The position numbers and the translations under genes are program-made. A DNA stretch of 64,000 nt from SXVE01 sp036388895 (GTDB lineage: Bacteria > Acidobacteriota > Blastocatellia > Pyrinomonadales > Pyrinomonadaceae), in assembly GCA_036388895.1 (NCBI GenBank), contig DASVQY010000016.1, positions 4,030-68,029 of the forward strand, in the 5' to 3' direction. Positions 16,041 to 23,868 of this stretch are shown here, piece after piece (the stretch's first letter is position 1; each line of letters starts with the position of its first letter). The notes beneath the pieces are model-generated. The model ran no database searches. It worked only from the letters and a program-made list of their open reading frames with translations, and was not told the origin of the DNA.

Positions 16041-17385
16041 ATTTCTTGCAGTTGTAAAACACGAGTATAAAAAAATCGTTCTGAAGTGGGCATTTCTTAT
16101 CGGAACTTTGCTTTTTCCGATTATCGCCGCCGGTTTTGCGATTGTGCCGGCGATAATTTTTTCCATTAAAGGCGAACCGACGCGCATTGCCGTCGTTGAT
16201 CCGACCGGGAAAATCGCGACGCGCTTAAAAGAAAATCTTTCCGCCGAAAGGATTAGGGAAAAAGCGCGACAGGCGACAAAAGATGCGGTAACCGATGTAA
16301 CTGCTTCTCAGGAAGAAAAAATGCAGCGCGGCGTCGAACAGCTCGGCGAAAATTTTGTTTTTGTTGATTATAGCGAAGACGGAAAATCGCTCGAACAAAT
16401 TCGTCGCGAATTAAGCGCCAAAATCACCGCGAAAGAGTTGGACGCTTATCTTTTAATTCCGCGCGATTTTGATTCTCCCGAGGCGAAATATGAATTTTTC
16501 TCACGCAAAGCCGGAGATTTCGTCGGCGAAAGAACTTTAAGAGACGCTTTGAATGAAGCCGTTCGTTCGCAGAGACTCGCCGATGCTCAGATTGATGAAT
16601 CGAAACTGAAAACGCTGAGCCGAAATGTTACGTTTGAAACAAAAGGCGTTGATGAAAAAGGAAACGAAAAAGATACGGACAGCAGTTTTATCGCCGCGTT
16701 CATCATCGGACTGATGATTTATATCACTCTGGCGATTTACGGGCAAGCGATTATGTCGGCGGTCGTCGAAGAAAAAGAAACGCGAATCGCCGAGATTCTA
16801 TTTTCGTCGGCAAAGCCTTTTGAATTAATGATGGGAAAACTCGTCGGCGTCGGTCTGGCGGGTTTGACGCAATTGGCGATTTGGATAATTTCCGCATTAA
16901 TCCTGGTCGGCGTCGGAGTGGCGCAAATGAGTGCAGCCGGCATTTCAATTTCCATTCCAAACATAACGCCGTTAATGATCGCGTATTTTTTCATCTTTTT
17001 TCTGCTCGGATTTTTCATCTACGCTTCGATTTTCGCGCTGATCGGAGCAATGGTGACGAGCGTACAGGAAGGCGGACAATTTTCTTTTCCGCCGATTATG
17101 ATTTTGCTGATCGGTTTTTACTTCAGCTTTGCCGTAATCCGCGATCCGAATTCACAATTATCATTCTGGGTTTCAATCGCACCGTTTTTCGCGCCGATTA
17201 CAATGCCGGTGCGAATTTTGTCGGAAACGCCTCCGTTCTGGCAAATCGGGCTTTCAATTTTGATAAACGGATTGGCAATCGCCGCTCTCGTTTGGCTTGC
17301 GGCGCGAGTTTATCGCGTAGGAATGCTGATGTACGGAAAACGGGCGACGATTCCAGAAGTGTGGAAGTGGATTCGGCAGGCTTAA
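16033..17385 (+). CDS. ABC-2 exporter permease (NatB-like)
   Basis: Membrane partner of the preceding ATPase, 450 residues. First helix at about residues 18-40, then a large extracytoplasmic domain (about 45-225), then five more helices. The segment SAVVEEKETRIAEILFSSAKPFELMMGKLVGV is split here as SAVVEEKETRIAEI plus LLMGKLVG-type context and is the ABC-2 family hallmark before helix 3. Starts inside the ATPase gene. Substrate unknown. Confidence 0.88.
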   Translation: MRKFLAVVKHEYKKIVLKWAFLIGTLLFPIIAAGFAIVPAIIFSIKGEPTRIAVVDPTGKIATRLKENLSAERIREKARQATKDAVTDVTASQEEKMQRGVEQLGENFVFVDYSEDGKSLEQIRRELSAKITAKELDAYLLIPRDFDSPEAKYEFFSRKAGDFVGERTLRDALNEAVRSQRLADAQIDESKLKTLSRNVTFETKGVDEKGNEKDTDSSFIAAFIIGLMIYITLAIYGQAIMSAVVEEKETRIAEILFSSAKPFELMMGKLVGVGLAGLTQLAIWIISALILVGVGVAQMSAAGISISIPNITPLMIAYFFIFFLLGFFIYASIFALIGAMVTSVQEGGQFSFPPIMILLIGFYFSFAVIRDPNSQLSFWVSIAPFFAPITMPVRILSETPPFWQIGLSILINGLAIAALVWLAARVYRVGMLMYGKRATIPEVWKWIRQA

Positions 17386-17388
17386 AGG

Positions 17389-17537
17389 AAAGGATGAAGG
17401 ACAAAAAAATCTATTTTCGTTTGTATCACGAATACAGCTCAAACCTGTTTCGATTTTATTGAACTGGTTTTTGACGTAATACCCATACTTGCGTTTTCGT
17501 TTTTGTTTGAGATTATAGTTGCACCTTTTCATCCTTT
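17389..17537. repeat. Inverted repeat in spacer between ABC permease and DUF4385 gene
   Basis: Perfect 10-base arms AAAGGATGAA at 17389-17398 and TTCATCCTTT at 17528-17537, separated by about 130 bases. The tandem words are less regular than in other spacers. The right arm is followed by a T-run and then the next gene at 17574. Confidence 0.55.
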
Positions 17538-17573
17538 TTATGAAGTTGTGGTTTATTTATTAGGTCGTAAGAA

Positions 17574-18041
17574 ATGAGCACAAAATTTGATTATTCGCTC
17601 GATTATAAAAATTTAGATTTAAGGAAAAACCCCGAATTATACCGAGTTGGAAAAGGCGAGCAGGGAGTTTTATTAATTGAGCCTTACAAATCCGAAATCC
17701 TTCCGCACTGGCGATTCAAAACACCAGAAATCGCTAAAGAATCAAGCGAAAAAATTTACGAATTATTTTTGAGTTATAAAAAACAAAAAGATTTTGTCGG
17801 AATGGATATGGCGCGAAAGTTTCTGCAAATGGGCATTACGCGGGCGCGGCGGTACACCAATCATCCGAGCGGCAGAAAATATGAAAAAGGCACAAAAAAG
17901 GTGATTCCCGTTGTCGCTGAAGACGAGGAAAAAGCCGAATCAGCCAGAATTTTCTCGGAAAAATATTATCTGGCGAAAACGGACGAAATTTATCAAAAAT
18001 TATTAAAAGAGCACAAAGCGAAATACGAAAATGGCGATTGA
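17574..18041 (+). CDS. DUF4385 family protein
   Basis: Cytosolic protein of 155 residues, unknown function. The N-terminal half strongly resembles the DUF4385 family as I recall it: FDYSLDYKNLDLRKNPELYR, GKGEQGVLLIEPYKSEILP and HWRFKTPEIA. The C-terminal part is Lys/Glu-rich and helical. It overlaps the next gene by 11 bases, implying coupled translation with the CYTH protein. Confidence 0.75.
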   Translation: MSTKFDYSLDYKNLDLRKNPELYRVGKGEQGVLLIEPYKSEILPHWRFKTPEIAKESSEKIYELFLSYKKQKDFVGMDMARKFLQMGITRARRYTNHPSGRKYEKGTKKVIPVVAEDEEKAESARIFSEKYYLAKTDEIYQKLLKEHKAKYENGD

Positions 18042-18573
18042 AACAGAGAAAAAATATCGTTTGACCGACGAGCAGAAACAATTCGTTTCCGAAGCGCTCG
18101 AAGAATTACAAGCCGAATACAAAGGCGAAGATTACGAAGAAAATACGATCTTCGGCGGCGGGATTTTGGATAGCAAACCGGCTGTTTTGCGCGTCAGAAA
18201 AATTCAAAACAAAACCGTTTTGACTTATAAAGAGTCGCTTAAAAGCGAATTTTCAGTCAAACAAAGAATCGAAAACGAAACGGAAGTTTCAGACGCCGGA
18301 GAATTAGAAAAAATAATCGAAAATTTAGGATTTGAGCCGCGATTAGTTTACGAAAAACGCCGTAAAACCTGGAAATTCCGAGAAGTTGAAATCGTTTTAG
18401 ACGAATTGCCGTTCGGCTGGTTTATGGAAATCGAAGGCTCGATAACGGCAATAACCGAAACGGAAATGTTTCTGGGAATTGAAAATTACGAAACCGAGCA
18501 GGAAAGTTATCCGAGTTTGACGGCAAGGTTAGGAAAACGGAACGGAAATTTGACGGAAGCGAGATTTTCATAA
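18031..18573 (+). CDS. CYTH domain protein (class IV adenylate cyclase / thiamine-triphosphatase fold)
   Basis: 180 residues. The N-terminal signature ExExK is present as ETEKK (residues 4-8), and the triphosphate tunnel residues follow as LRVRKI, LTYKES, KQRIENETEV, YEKRRKTW, VLDELPFGWFMEIEGS. These proteins hydrolyse or cyclise triphosphates; which one here is not readable. It overlaps the upstream DUF4385 gene. Ends 67 bases before the next gene. Confidence 0.85.
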   Translation: MAIETEKKYRLTDEQKQFVSEALEELQAEYKGEDYEENTIFGGGILDSKPAVLRVRKIQNKTVLTYKESLKSEFSVKQRIENETEVSDAGELEKIIENLGFEPRLVYEKRRKTWKFREVEIVLDELPFGWFMEIEGSITAITETEMFLGIENYETEQESYPSLTARLGKRNGNLTEARFS

Positions 18574-18639
18574 AATTCTTGTCGGCGTGCAAGTGAATCG
18601 GCTAAAATCGTTCCAGGTTAAAGAAAGGAGAAATTTGCT

Positions 18640-19209
18640 ATGAAAAAACATATTTTTGGCGCGATGGTTTTCGGTTTTATTTTCGTTTTGTTCGCTTTTG
18701 TTTTTGGGGTTTTCAGCATTCAGCAAATTCCTAAAATTTCGGAAGTTGAAGTAGAAACGAACGATAAACAGATTGCCGGAAATCAACATAAAACGTCTTG
18801 TTTTCCAAAACTTCGGAAAAAATTATCCGTCGAGGTCGTTAATTCGCACTATTTTTTCGACGAAGACAAGATTTATTCGGAAATAAAACTCACCTGGAAC
18901 GGTTCGGGCGACCCGCCGAAAAAGGTTTATTTGACGACGATGGTTTCCGTTTCAAACGATAAATCCGAAAATTCATTTGACGGTGTTTTTCAAATTTTGG
19001 AAGAGCCGTTTACGGACGGCGCGGAAAAAACATTTGAAGTCGTTTCAAGAGGTTCGGGCAATAAAAAAATTAAAGCGCAGGATAATTTATATGTTGTTGC
19101 CGCCGCATCTGAGTATTCAAGCAACGAAACAGAAGAAGCAAACAAAATTTTTTCTGAGGCGAAAGAAGTTCTTTCTATCCACAACAAAACTTCAATCATC
19201 GGAAAATAA
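18640..19209 (+). CDS. Hypothetical secreted or membrane-anchored protein
   Basis: 189 residues, no family recognised. AGAAAGGAG-type ribosome-binding site just upstream (about 18621-18631). A 20-residue hydrophobic segment (residues 5-25) followed by no clear cleavage motif suggests an N-terminal anchor. The rest is polar, with VYLTTMVSVSND and predicted beta strands. It sits between the CYTH gene and a VWA lipoprotein on the same strand. Confidence 0.6.
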   Translation: MKKHIFGAMVFGFIFVLFAFVFGVFSIQQIPKISEVEVETNDKQIAGNQHKTSCFPKLRKKLSVEVVNSHYFFDEDKIYSEIKLTWNGSGDPPKKVYLTTMVSVSNDKSENSFDGVFQILEEPFTDGAEKTFEVVSRGSGNKKIKAQDNLYVVAAASEYSSNETEEANKIFSEAKEVLSIHNKTSIIGK

Positions 19210-19233
19210 ACAAAAAACATTTTTTCAAAAATA

Positions 19234-19307
19234 AACTGCAAGTTTGAATTTTGACGCGCGTTCTAGTCCGCATAGACAGTTCGCAGACAAGTTTCAAACT
19301 TGCAGTT
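19234..19307. repeat. Inverted repeat upstream of VWA gene, terminator-like
   Basis: Perfect 15-base arms AACTGCAAGTTTGAA at 19234-19248 and TTCAAACTTGCAGTT at 19293-19307, followed by TTTTCTTTTT. It may end transcription of the upstream hypothetical gene or belong to the spacer-array class. The VWA gene starts at 19331 with its own strong ribosome-binding site. Confidence 0.75.
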
Positions 19308-19330
19308 TTTCTTTTTGGAGGAATTTTTTT

Positions 19331-20953
19331 ATGAAACAGTTCTCAATTGCTCGCAATCAATTGTTAGTCACTTTAGTAATCTTTTCAATTGTTTTTTCAG
19401 CCTGCAGTGGTTCTACAAACTCAAAAACGGATGCTTACCAAAGAAATCCAGAATCGGTGCAGATGCAGAGGGTTAATACAAATACATCAATGGCGGGAAA
19501 CGCTTCAGTCACTGACGCTTTGACAACAGAAGAAAAATCGTCAATTGGCGAACGGTACGCAAAAATTGACGAAAATCCTTTTCTCGAAAGCTCGCGTGCT
19601 CCGCTTTCCACTTTTTCGATTGACGTTGACACGGCTTCGTATGCGAACGTCAGGCGATTTTTGAACAACAATCAGCTTCCGCCGAAAGACGCCGTGCGCA
19701 TCGAAGAGTTAATCAACTATTTTGAATATGATTACCCGCAGCCGATTGGCGATTTGCCGTTTTCGGTTAATACTGATGTCGCGTCTGCACCCTGGAACGC
19801 AAAACACAAAATCGTTCAAATCGGGCTGCAGGGCAAAAAAGTTTCGCTCGACAACGTTCCGCCGTCGAATCTTGTTTTTTTGATTGATGTTTCCGGTTCC
19901 ATGGACGAGCCGGATAAATTGCCGCTTTTGAAGGATTCATTGCGAATTCTCGTCAATCAATTATCGGCAAAAGATCGCGTGGCAATTGTCGTCTACGCCG
20001 GTTCGAGCGGTTTGGTTCTGCCTTCGACAAATAATAAAAGCGAGATTTTGAATGCTTTGAACGATCTGGAAGCGGGCGGTTCGACCAACGGCGGACAGGG
20101 AATTCAGCTCGCTTATAAAACGGCGCTCGATAATTTCATTCAAAATGGAAACAACCGCGTAATTTTAGCGACTGACGGAGATTTCAACGTCGGTCTTTCG
20201 AGCGACGAAGAACTCGTCAATCTTATCGAAAATAAACGTCGCAGCGGAATTTTCCTTTCCGTTCTCGGATTCGGAACCGGCAACACGAACGATTCGATGA
20301 TGGAAAAACTCGCCGATAAAGGCAATGGAAATTACGCGTATATTGATTCGGCTGACGAGGCGCGAAAGGCTCTCGGTCAGCAAGTTGCCGGAACGCTTTA
20401 CACGATTGCGAAAGACGTAAAAATTCAAGTCGAATTCAATCCGAGAAAGGTCGCCGGTTACAGGCTTATCGGTTATGAAAACCGGCTTTTGGCAGATCGA
20501 GATTTCAACGACGACAAAAAAGACGCGGGCGAAATCGGAGCAGGGCATTCGGTAACAGCTTTATATGAAATCGTTCCGGCTGGTGAAAAAGTCGAAAATA
20601 ATGGAATTGAACTGAAATACTCAAAATATGAACCGTCTAAAACTAATTTCAATGACGAAATAATGACCGTCAAACTTCGATACAAAGAGCCGAACGGAAC
20701 TGAAAGCAAACTTTTGAGCGTAGGCGTTCTCGACAACAACAAAATGATAGATTCCGCCTCGGAAAATCTGCGCTTTGCTTCTGCGGTTGCCGAATTCGGT
20801 CTTCTTTTGCGGAATTCGCGTTACAAAAGTGCGGCAAGTTTCAGTAATGTTAATAGTTTAGCGCAAGATTCGCTCGGAGAAGATTTCAAAGATTATCGAA
20901 GCGAATTTTTGACTCTTGTTGAAAAGGCGCAGAGTTTGAAAAATAGATATTAA
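19331..20953 (+). CDS. YfbK-like VWA-domain lipoprotein
   Basis: 540 residues from ATG 19331, preceded by GGAGGA at 19317-19322. The N-terminus is a lipoprotein-type signal ending in SAC (Cys25). It then shows the YfbK layout: an N-terminal von Willebrand-associated domain with STFSIDVDTASYANVRRFL, a VWA domain with MIDAS motif DVSGSMD, and a C-terminal DUF3520-like domain (DSLGEDFKDYRSEFL). Function of the family is poorly known; envelope protein interactions are likely. Convergent with the hybrid kinase and sharing a terminator with it. Confidence 0.85.
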   Translation: MKQFSIARNQLLVTLVIFSIVFSACSGSTNSKTDAYQRNPESVQMQRVNTNTSMAGNASVTDALTTEEKSSIGERYAKIDENPFLESSRAPLSTFSIDVDTASYANVRRFLNNNQLPPKDAVRIEELINYFEYDYPQPIGDLPFSVNTDVASAPWNAKHKIVQIGLQGKKVSLDNVPPSNLVFLIDVSGSMDEPDKLPLLKDSLRILVNQLSAKDRVAIVVYAGSSGLVLPSTNNKSEILNALNDLEAGGSTNGGQGIQLAYKTALDNFIQNGNNRVILATDGDFNVGLSSDEELVNLIENKRRSGIFLSVLGFGTGNTNDSMMEKLADKGNGNYAYIDSADEARKALGQQVAGTLYTIAKDVKIQVEFNPRKVAGYRLIGYENRLLADRDFNDDKKDAGEIGAGHSVTALYEIVPAGEKVENNGIELKYSKYEPSKTNFNDEIMTVKLRYKEPNGTESKLLSVGVLDNNKMIDSASENLRFASAVAEFGLLLRNSRYKSAASFSNVNSLAQDSLGEDFKDYRSEFLTLVEKAQSLKNRY

Positions 20954-20955
20954 AA

Positions 20956-21010
20956 CGCTGGAAAATAAAAGGGCAGTGAATTTACGCTGCTCTTTTATTT
21001 TTTACCAGCG
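20956..21010. terminator. Bidirectional terminator between VWA gene and hybrid kinase
   Basis: CGCTGG...AAATAAAAG.GCAG on the left pairs with CTGC.CTTTTATTT...CCAGCG on the right, giving A-rich and T-rich flanks on both strands. It overlaps the last codons of the minus-strand kinase gene and serves both convergent genes. Confidence 0.75.
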
Positions 21011-22979
21011 ATAAAATTTCTTCGATTAATAAATCCGGTTCAAACGGCTTGGTATTGTATTTCTGAAAACCGAGTTCAAAAGCTTTATCTTTATTTTCTT
21101 TGGTCGCAAACGCGCTGAGAGCGATGGCGGAAATGTCTCCGCCGTTTTGCTGGGGCAGCTTCCGAATGCGGCTAATAAACGAATAACCGTCCTCGTCGGG
21201 CATTGCCAGATCCGAAATAATTACGTCCGGCAAATCATTTACCGAGTTCTCCAGCAAATTCATCGCGGTTTTTGTTGATTCCGCGGTTTGAACGCGCGCG
21301 CCGCATTGTTCGAGAAAAAGACCGAGAACTTCACGCGAATCATCATCGTCCTCGACGAGAAGAATTTTTATTTTTCGCAAAGGCTTTTCGCTTCCAGGTT
21401 CTGTGTCGGAATCTTCCTCATTTTCTGATTCGAGTTGATTTACTTTGATTAATGGCAGTAAAACCGTAAATGTCGAGCCTTGACCTATACCGGCGCTGTC
21501 GGCTTGAACCGTTCCGTTATGTTTCTCGACCAAAATCTTTACGATTGATAACCCCAAACCCAAACCGCCTTTATCGCGCAAATCATTTTCATTCCCCTGC
21601 GAAAATTGGCGAAAAATATTCGGCAATGACTCAGGACTGATTCCTTGTCCGTTATCGCGAATCGTAACCTTTGCAAAATCCTGCGTGGTCTCGGCACCGA
21701 CGAAGATTGTTCCGTTTTCCGGGGTAAACTTCAGAGCGTTTGAAATAAGATTGTTAAAAACCTGCTGAAGCCGCCCGGCATCAGCAAATACAGGAACTTC
21801 TTCGCTTTCAGACTGAAATTGTAAATTAATATTTTTTCCTTCCGCCGAAGGTTTCTGCGAGTGAAAAGCGGTCTTTAAAATTTCATATAAATTAACCGGA
21901 TGAAATTCGAGTCTTAGCTTGCCGGAAGTAATGCGCGCCGAATCTACCAAATCGTTAATTAATTGAGCCTGTGCCCGCGCGCTTCGCTCTATTGTCTCGA
22001 GGGCGTTGGTTTGCGTTTCTTCGTCTACCTTTTTCGACAGAAGAATTTTTGACCAGCCTAAAATCGCATTCAGCGGAGAGCGAAGTTCGTGCGAAACGAA
22101 GGCAAGGAAAAAATCTTTCGCCCGATTCGCTTCTTCGGCTTCGTCGCGCGCCCTTTTCTCGCGGTCGTAAACTCTCGAAAGGTCTTCTTCGGCAATTTTT
22201 TGTTCGGTTATTTTACGAATGACGCCCATCATTTTTTCGGGTTCGCCATCTTCGTCGAGAAACGTTTTGCCGCGAGCCGAAATCCATTCGGTTCTGCCGT
22301 CAGAATAAATAACTCGAAACTGTTCGTTAAATTCCGCTCCGTTTTTTTGCGAATTCTGCAAAACCTGCTCAACTCGCTGGCGGTCGTCCGGATGCACGAC
22401 GCTGACGAATGAATCGTACATCAACGCTTCATAAGCGGGAGTTTCAAAAAATTCGTTGCATTTCGGCGTCGAATAGACGGTGTTTTCTGCCAAATCCCAA
22501 GACCACAAACCGATTTCGGCGCTTTCGGCGGCGTAAAGCAATTGTTCGCTACGTTGTTTATGATATTCGATCTCGCGCTCACGTTCAGTTACGTCATAAG
22601 CGCAGAAAAAGATTTCCTGCGTGTTCTCCGGCGAAAGATAAAGATTAAGTTCGATTATTAATTTGTTTTCCGAACTGATCCTGAAATCAAGCAAAGTTTT
22701 TACGGTTTTGCCTTCTGACGATTCTTCTATTGCTTTTTCGAGAATTTTTGACGTGTGTTCGGACGATTGCCAGAAAACCGTTTCGGAAAATTTTTGACCT
22801 ATTAACAGTTCGACGTTGAGATTGGTTTTCTCAAAAATGTTACCGCTTAAATTCAGTAAATACCCTTGTTTATTGACCGTTCCGAAAAAAGCGAATATTT
22901 CTGTAAAAATGGTTTTGGTTTGTTCATTAAAATAAAAAGCGGATTGAGAATTAGAATTGGAATAATAATTTGTATTCAT
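20982..22979 (-). CDS. Hybrid histidine kinase with PAS domains and receiver
   Basis: Soluble sensor kinase, 665 residues, no membrane helix. Order: degenerate PAS (about 15-135), PAS with PAC segment (about 145-265, ending GVIRKITEQK), HisKA with FVSHELRSPLNAILGWSK (phospho-His in H-box), HATPase_c with NNLISNALKFTP, DNGQGIS and GGLGLGLS, and a C-terminal receiver (about 540-660) with VEDDDDSRE and phospho-Asp in ISDLAMPDEDG. The receiver without output domain suggests a phosphorelay to another protein, perhaps the NtrC-type regulator encoded 900 bases away. Confidence 0.93.
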   Translation of the reverse strand: MNTNYYSNSNSQSAFYFNEQTKTIFTEIFAFFGTVNKQGYLLNLSGNIFEKTNLNVELLIGQKFSETVFWQSSEHTSKILEKAIEESSEGKTVKTLLDFRISSENKLIIELNLYLSPENTQEIFFCAYDVTEREREIEYHKQRSEQLLYAAESAEIGLWSWDLAENTVYSTPKCNEFFETPAYEALMYDSFVSVVHPDDRQRVEQVLQNSQKNGAEFNEQFRVIYSDGRTEWISARGKTFLDEDGEPEKMMGVIRKITEQKIAEEDLSRVYDREKRARDEAEEANRAKDFFLAFVSHELRSPLNAILGWSKILLSKKVDEETQTNALETIERSARAQAQLINDLVDSARITSGKLRLEFHPVNLYEILKTAFHSQKPSAEGKNINLQFQSESEEVPVFADAGRLQQVFNNLISNALKFTPENGTIFVGAETTQDFAKVTIRDNGQGISPESLPNIFRQFSQGNENDLRDKGGLGLGLSIVKILVEKHNGTVQADSAGIGQGSTFTVLLPLIKVNQLESENEEDSDTEPGSEKPLRKIKILLVEDDDDSREVLGLFLEQCGARVQTAESTKTAMNLLENSVNDLPDVIISDLAMPDEDGYSFISRIRKLPQQNGGDISAIALSAFATKENKDKAFELGFQKYNTKPFEPDLLIEEILSLVKNKRAA

Positions 22980-23051
22980 AAAACAGAATTAAGTCGAACG
23001 AACAAGATATCTTTAACTTTAGAAAAATATTATGTAAATTTACAAGCAGAA

Positions 23052-23087
23052 ATACCCCGCATCCGATTTCAATCAGAAACGAGGTAT
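23052..23087 (-). terminator. Hairpin downstream of the Lmo0937-type gene
   Basis: ATACCCCG at 23052-23059 pairs with CGAGGTAT at 23080-23087 with one mismatch. It lies just past the end of the minus-strand small gene, so it could stop that transcript. The T-run is poor. Confidence 0.4.
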
Positions 23088-23140
23088 ATTTTGGCAAAAA
23101 AGATCTAACTTTAAGAATCTGTTGCTGGTCAATTTATAAG

Positions 23141-23293
23141 TTACACTGCTCTTCTGCCGCTCACGAGTCTAATCACAAAAACAGCTAAGGCAACTAAAAG
23201 CAAAAGATGAATCCATCCACCCAGAGATGCCGGACCCGCTATTAATCCCAATAGCCACAATACAAGTAAAATAATGATTAAAGTTTCTAACAT
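23141..23293 (-). CDS. Lmo0937-type small hydrophobic membrane protein
   Basis: 50 residues from ATG 23293, preceded on its strand by AAGGGGTG eight bases upstream. Two hydrophobic helices separated by the turn GPASLGGW; the pattern LLVLWLLGLI...GGWIHLLLL...VIRLV is that of the Lmo0937 family of small stress-linked membrane proteins, recalled by similarity. A near-consensus sigma-54 promoter lies 51 bases upstream. Function unknown, probably envelope stress. Confidence 0.75.
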   Translation of the reverse strand: MLETLIIILLVLWLLGLIAGPASLGGWIHLLLLVALAVFVIRLVSGRRAV

Positions 23294-23343
23294 CGTTTTC
23301 ACCCCTTGTAAATTTATGCCGTCAAGCATTTAAGGCAATTTAA

Positions 23344-23359
23344 CTCAATTCTCGTGCCA
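23344..23359 (-). promoter_or_regulatory. Sigma-54 promoter for the Lmo0937-type gene
   Basis: Read on the minus strand: TGGCACG, four bases AGAA, then TTGAG. The -24 element is perfect; the -12 is TTGAG, not TTGCA, so activity may be lower. It points at the small gene starting at 23293. Divergent partner of the sigma-54 match at 23591. Confidence 0.6.
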
Positions 23360-23508
23360 ATTAATTAAACCCTATTAAAATAGTAGTTTACGCGATGCGG
23401 AGAAAAGTTTTAATGTCCAATAAAAAAATCTAGTATCAATTCAGTACAAGGTTTTATTTCTTTATTTATTAACTTGTCCGCCTGTTTTAGAAGATAAGAA
23501 AGTAAGAA

Positions 23509-23531
23509 AATTGTATTATTATAATACAATT
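23509..23531. promoter_or_regulatory. Perfect 23-bp palindrome, possible activator site
   Basis: AATTGTATTAT at 23509-23519, one central T, and ATAATACAATT at 23521-23531. It lies between two divergent sigma-54 promoter matches, 150 bases upstream of one and 60 bases upstream of the other, the position of an enhancer for an NtrC-type activator. AT-rich palindromes also arise by chance, so this is tentative. Confidence 0.4.
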
Positions 23532-23590
23532 ACAAAATAAATAAAGAGTGTAAAAAGGCTAATTGTTGAAAATAAAAAATTTGCGTATAA

Positions 23591-23606
23591 CGGCATACCC
23601 GTTGCA
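23591..23606 (+). promoter_or_regulatory. Sigma-54 promoter upstream of the activator gene
   Basis: CGGCATA, CCCG, TTGCA: the invariant GG and GC are 10 bases apart and the -12 element is perfect. Transcription would begin near 23617, about 250 bases before the NtrC-type gene, leaving room for a small RNA or a long leader. Confidence 0.6.
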
Positions 23607-23616
23607 TATCCAAAAA

Positions 23617-23800
23617 AACGAAGTAGTTGGTGGTAATTTGTTATGGAGGATTAAACAGTTTTAGTTAAATGTTAAAATCTTGGAGCATTTTAACAAATTT
23701 CCATTTATCAGAATATTCTTTTTCATTTTTTCGTTTTTCAATATCCGGGGAGAATGGACACTCTAAAGGGGTAAGTTAAGGGGAACTTGCCTCTTTTTAT
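23617..23800 (+). ncRNA. Possible sigma-54-dependent small RNA or attenuated leader
   Basis: Between the sigma-54 match at 23591 and a terminator-like hairpin at 23767-23794 (AGGGGTAAGTT pairing with AACTTGCCTCT, then TTTTTATTTT). A second hairpin, GTTAAAAT at 23671-23678 with ATTTTAAC at 23687-23694, has loop CTTGGAGC. No open frame of note. Either a free RNA of about 180 bases or the attenuated leader of the activator gene. Inference from promoter and terminator placement only. Confidence 0.35.
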
Positions 23801-23868
23801 TTTGTTTATCTTTTGCCTCGGATGTTTTTGCATCTGTCTATTTTTGATACAATAAATTACAAATTAAT

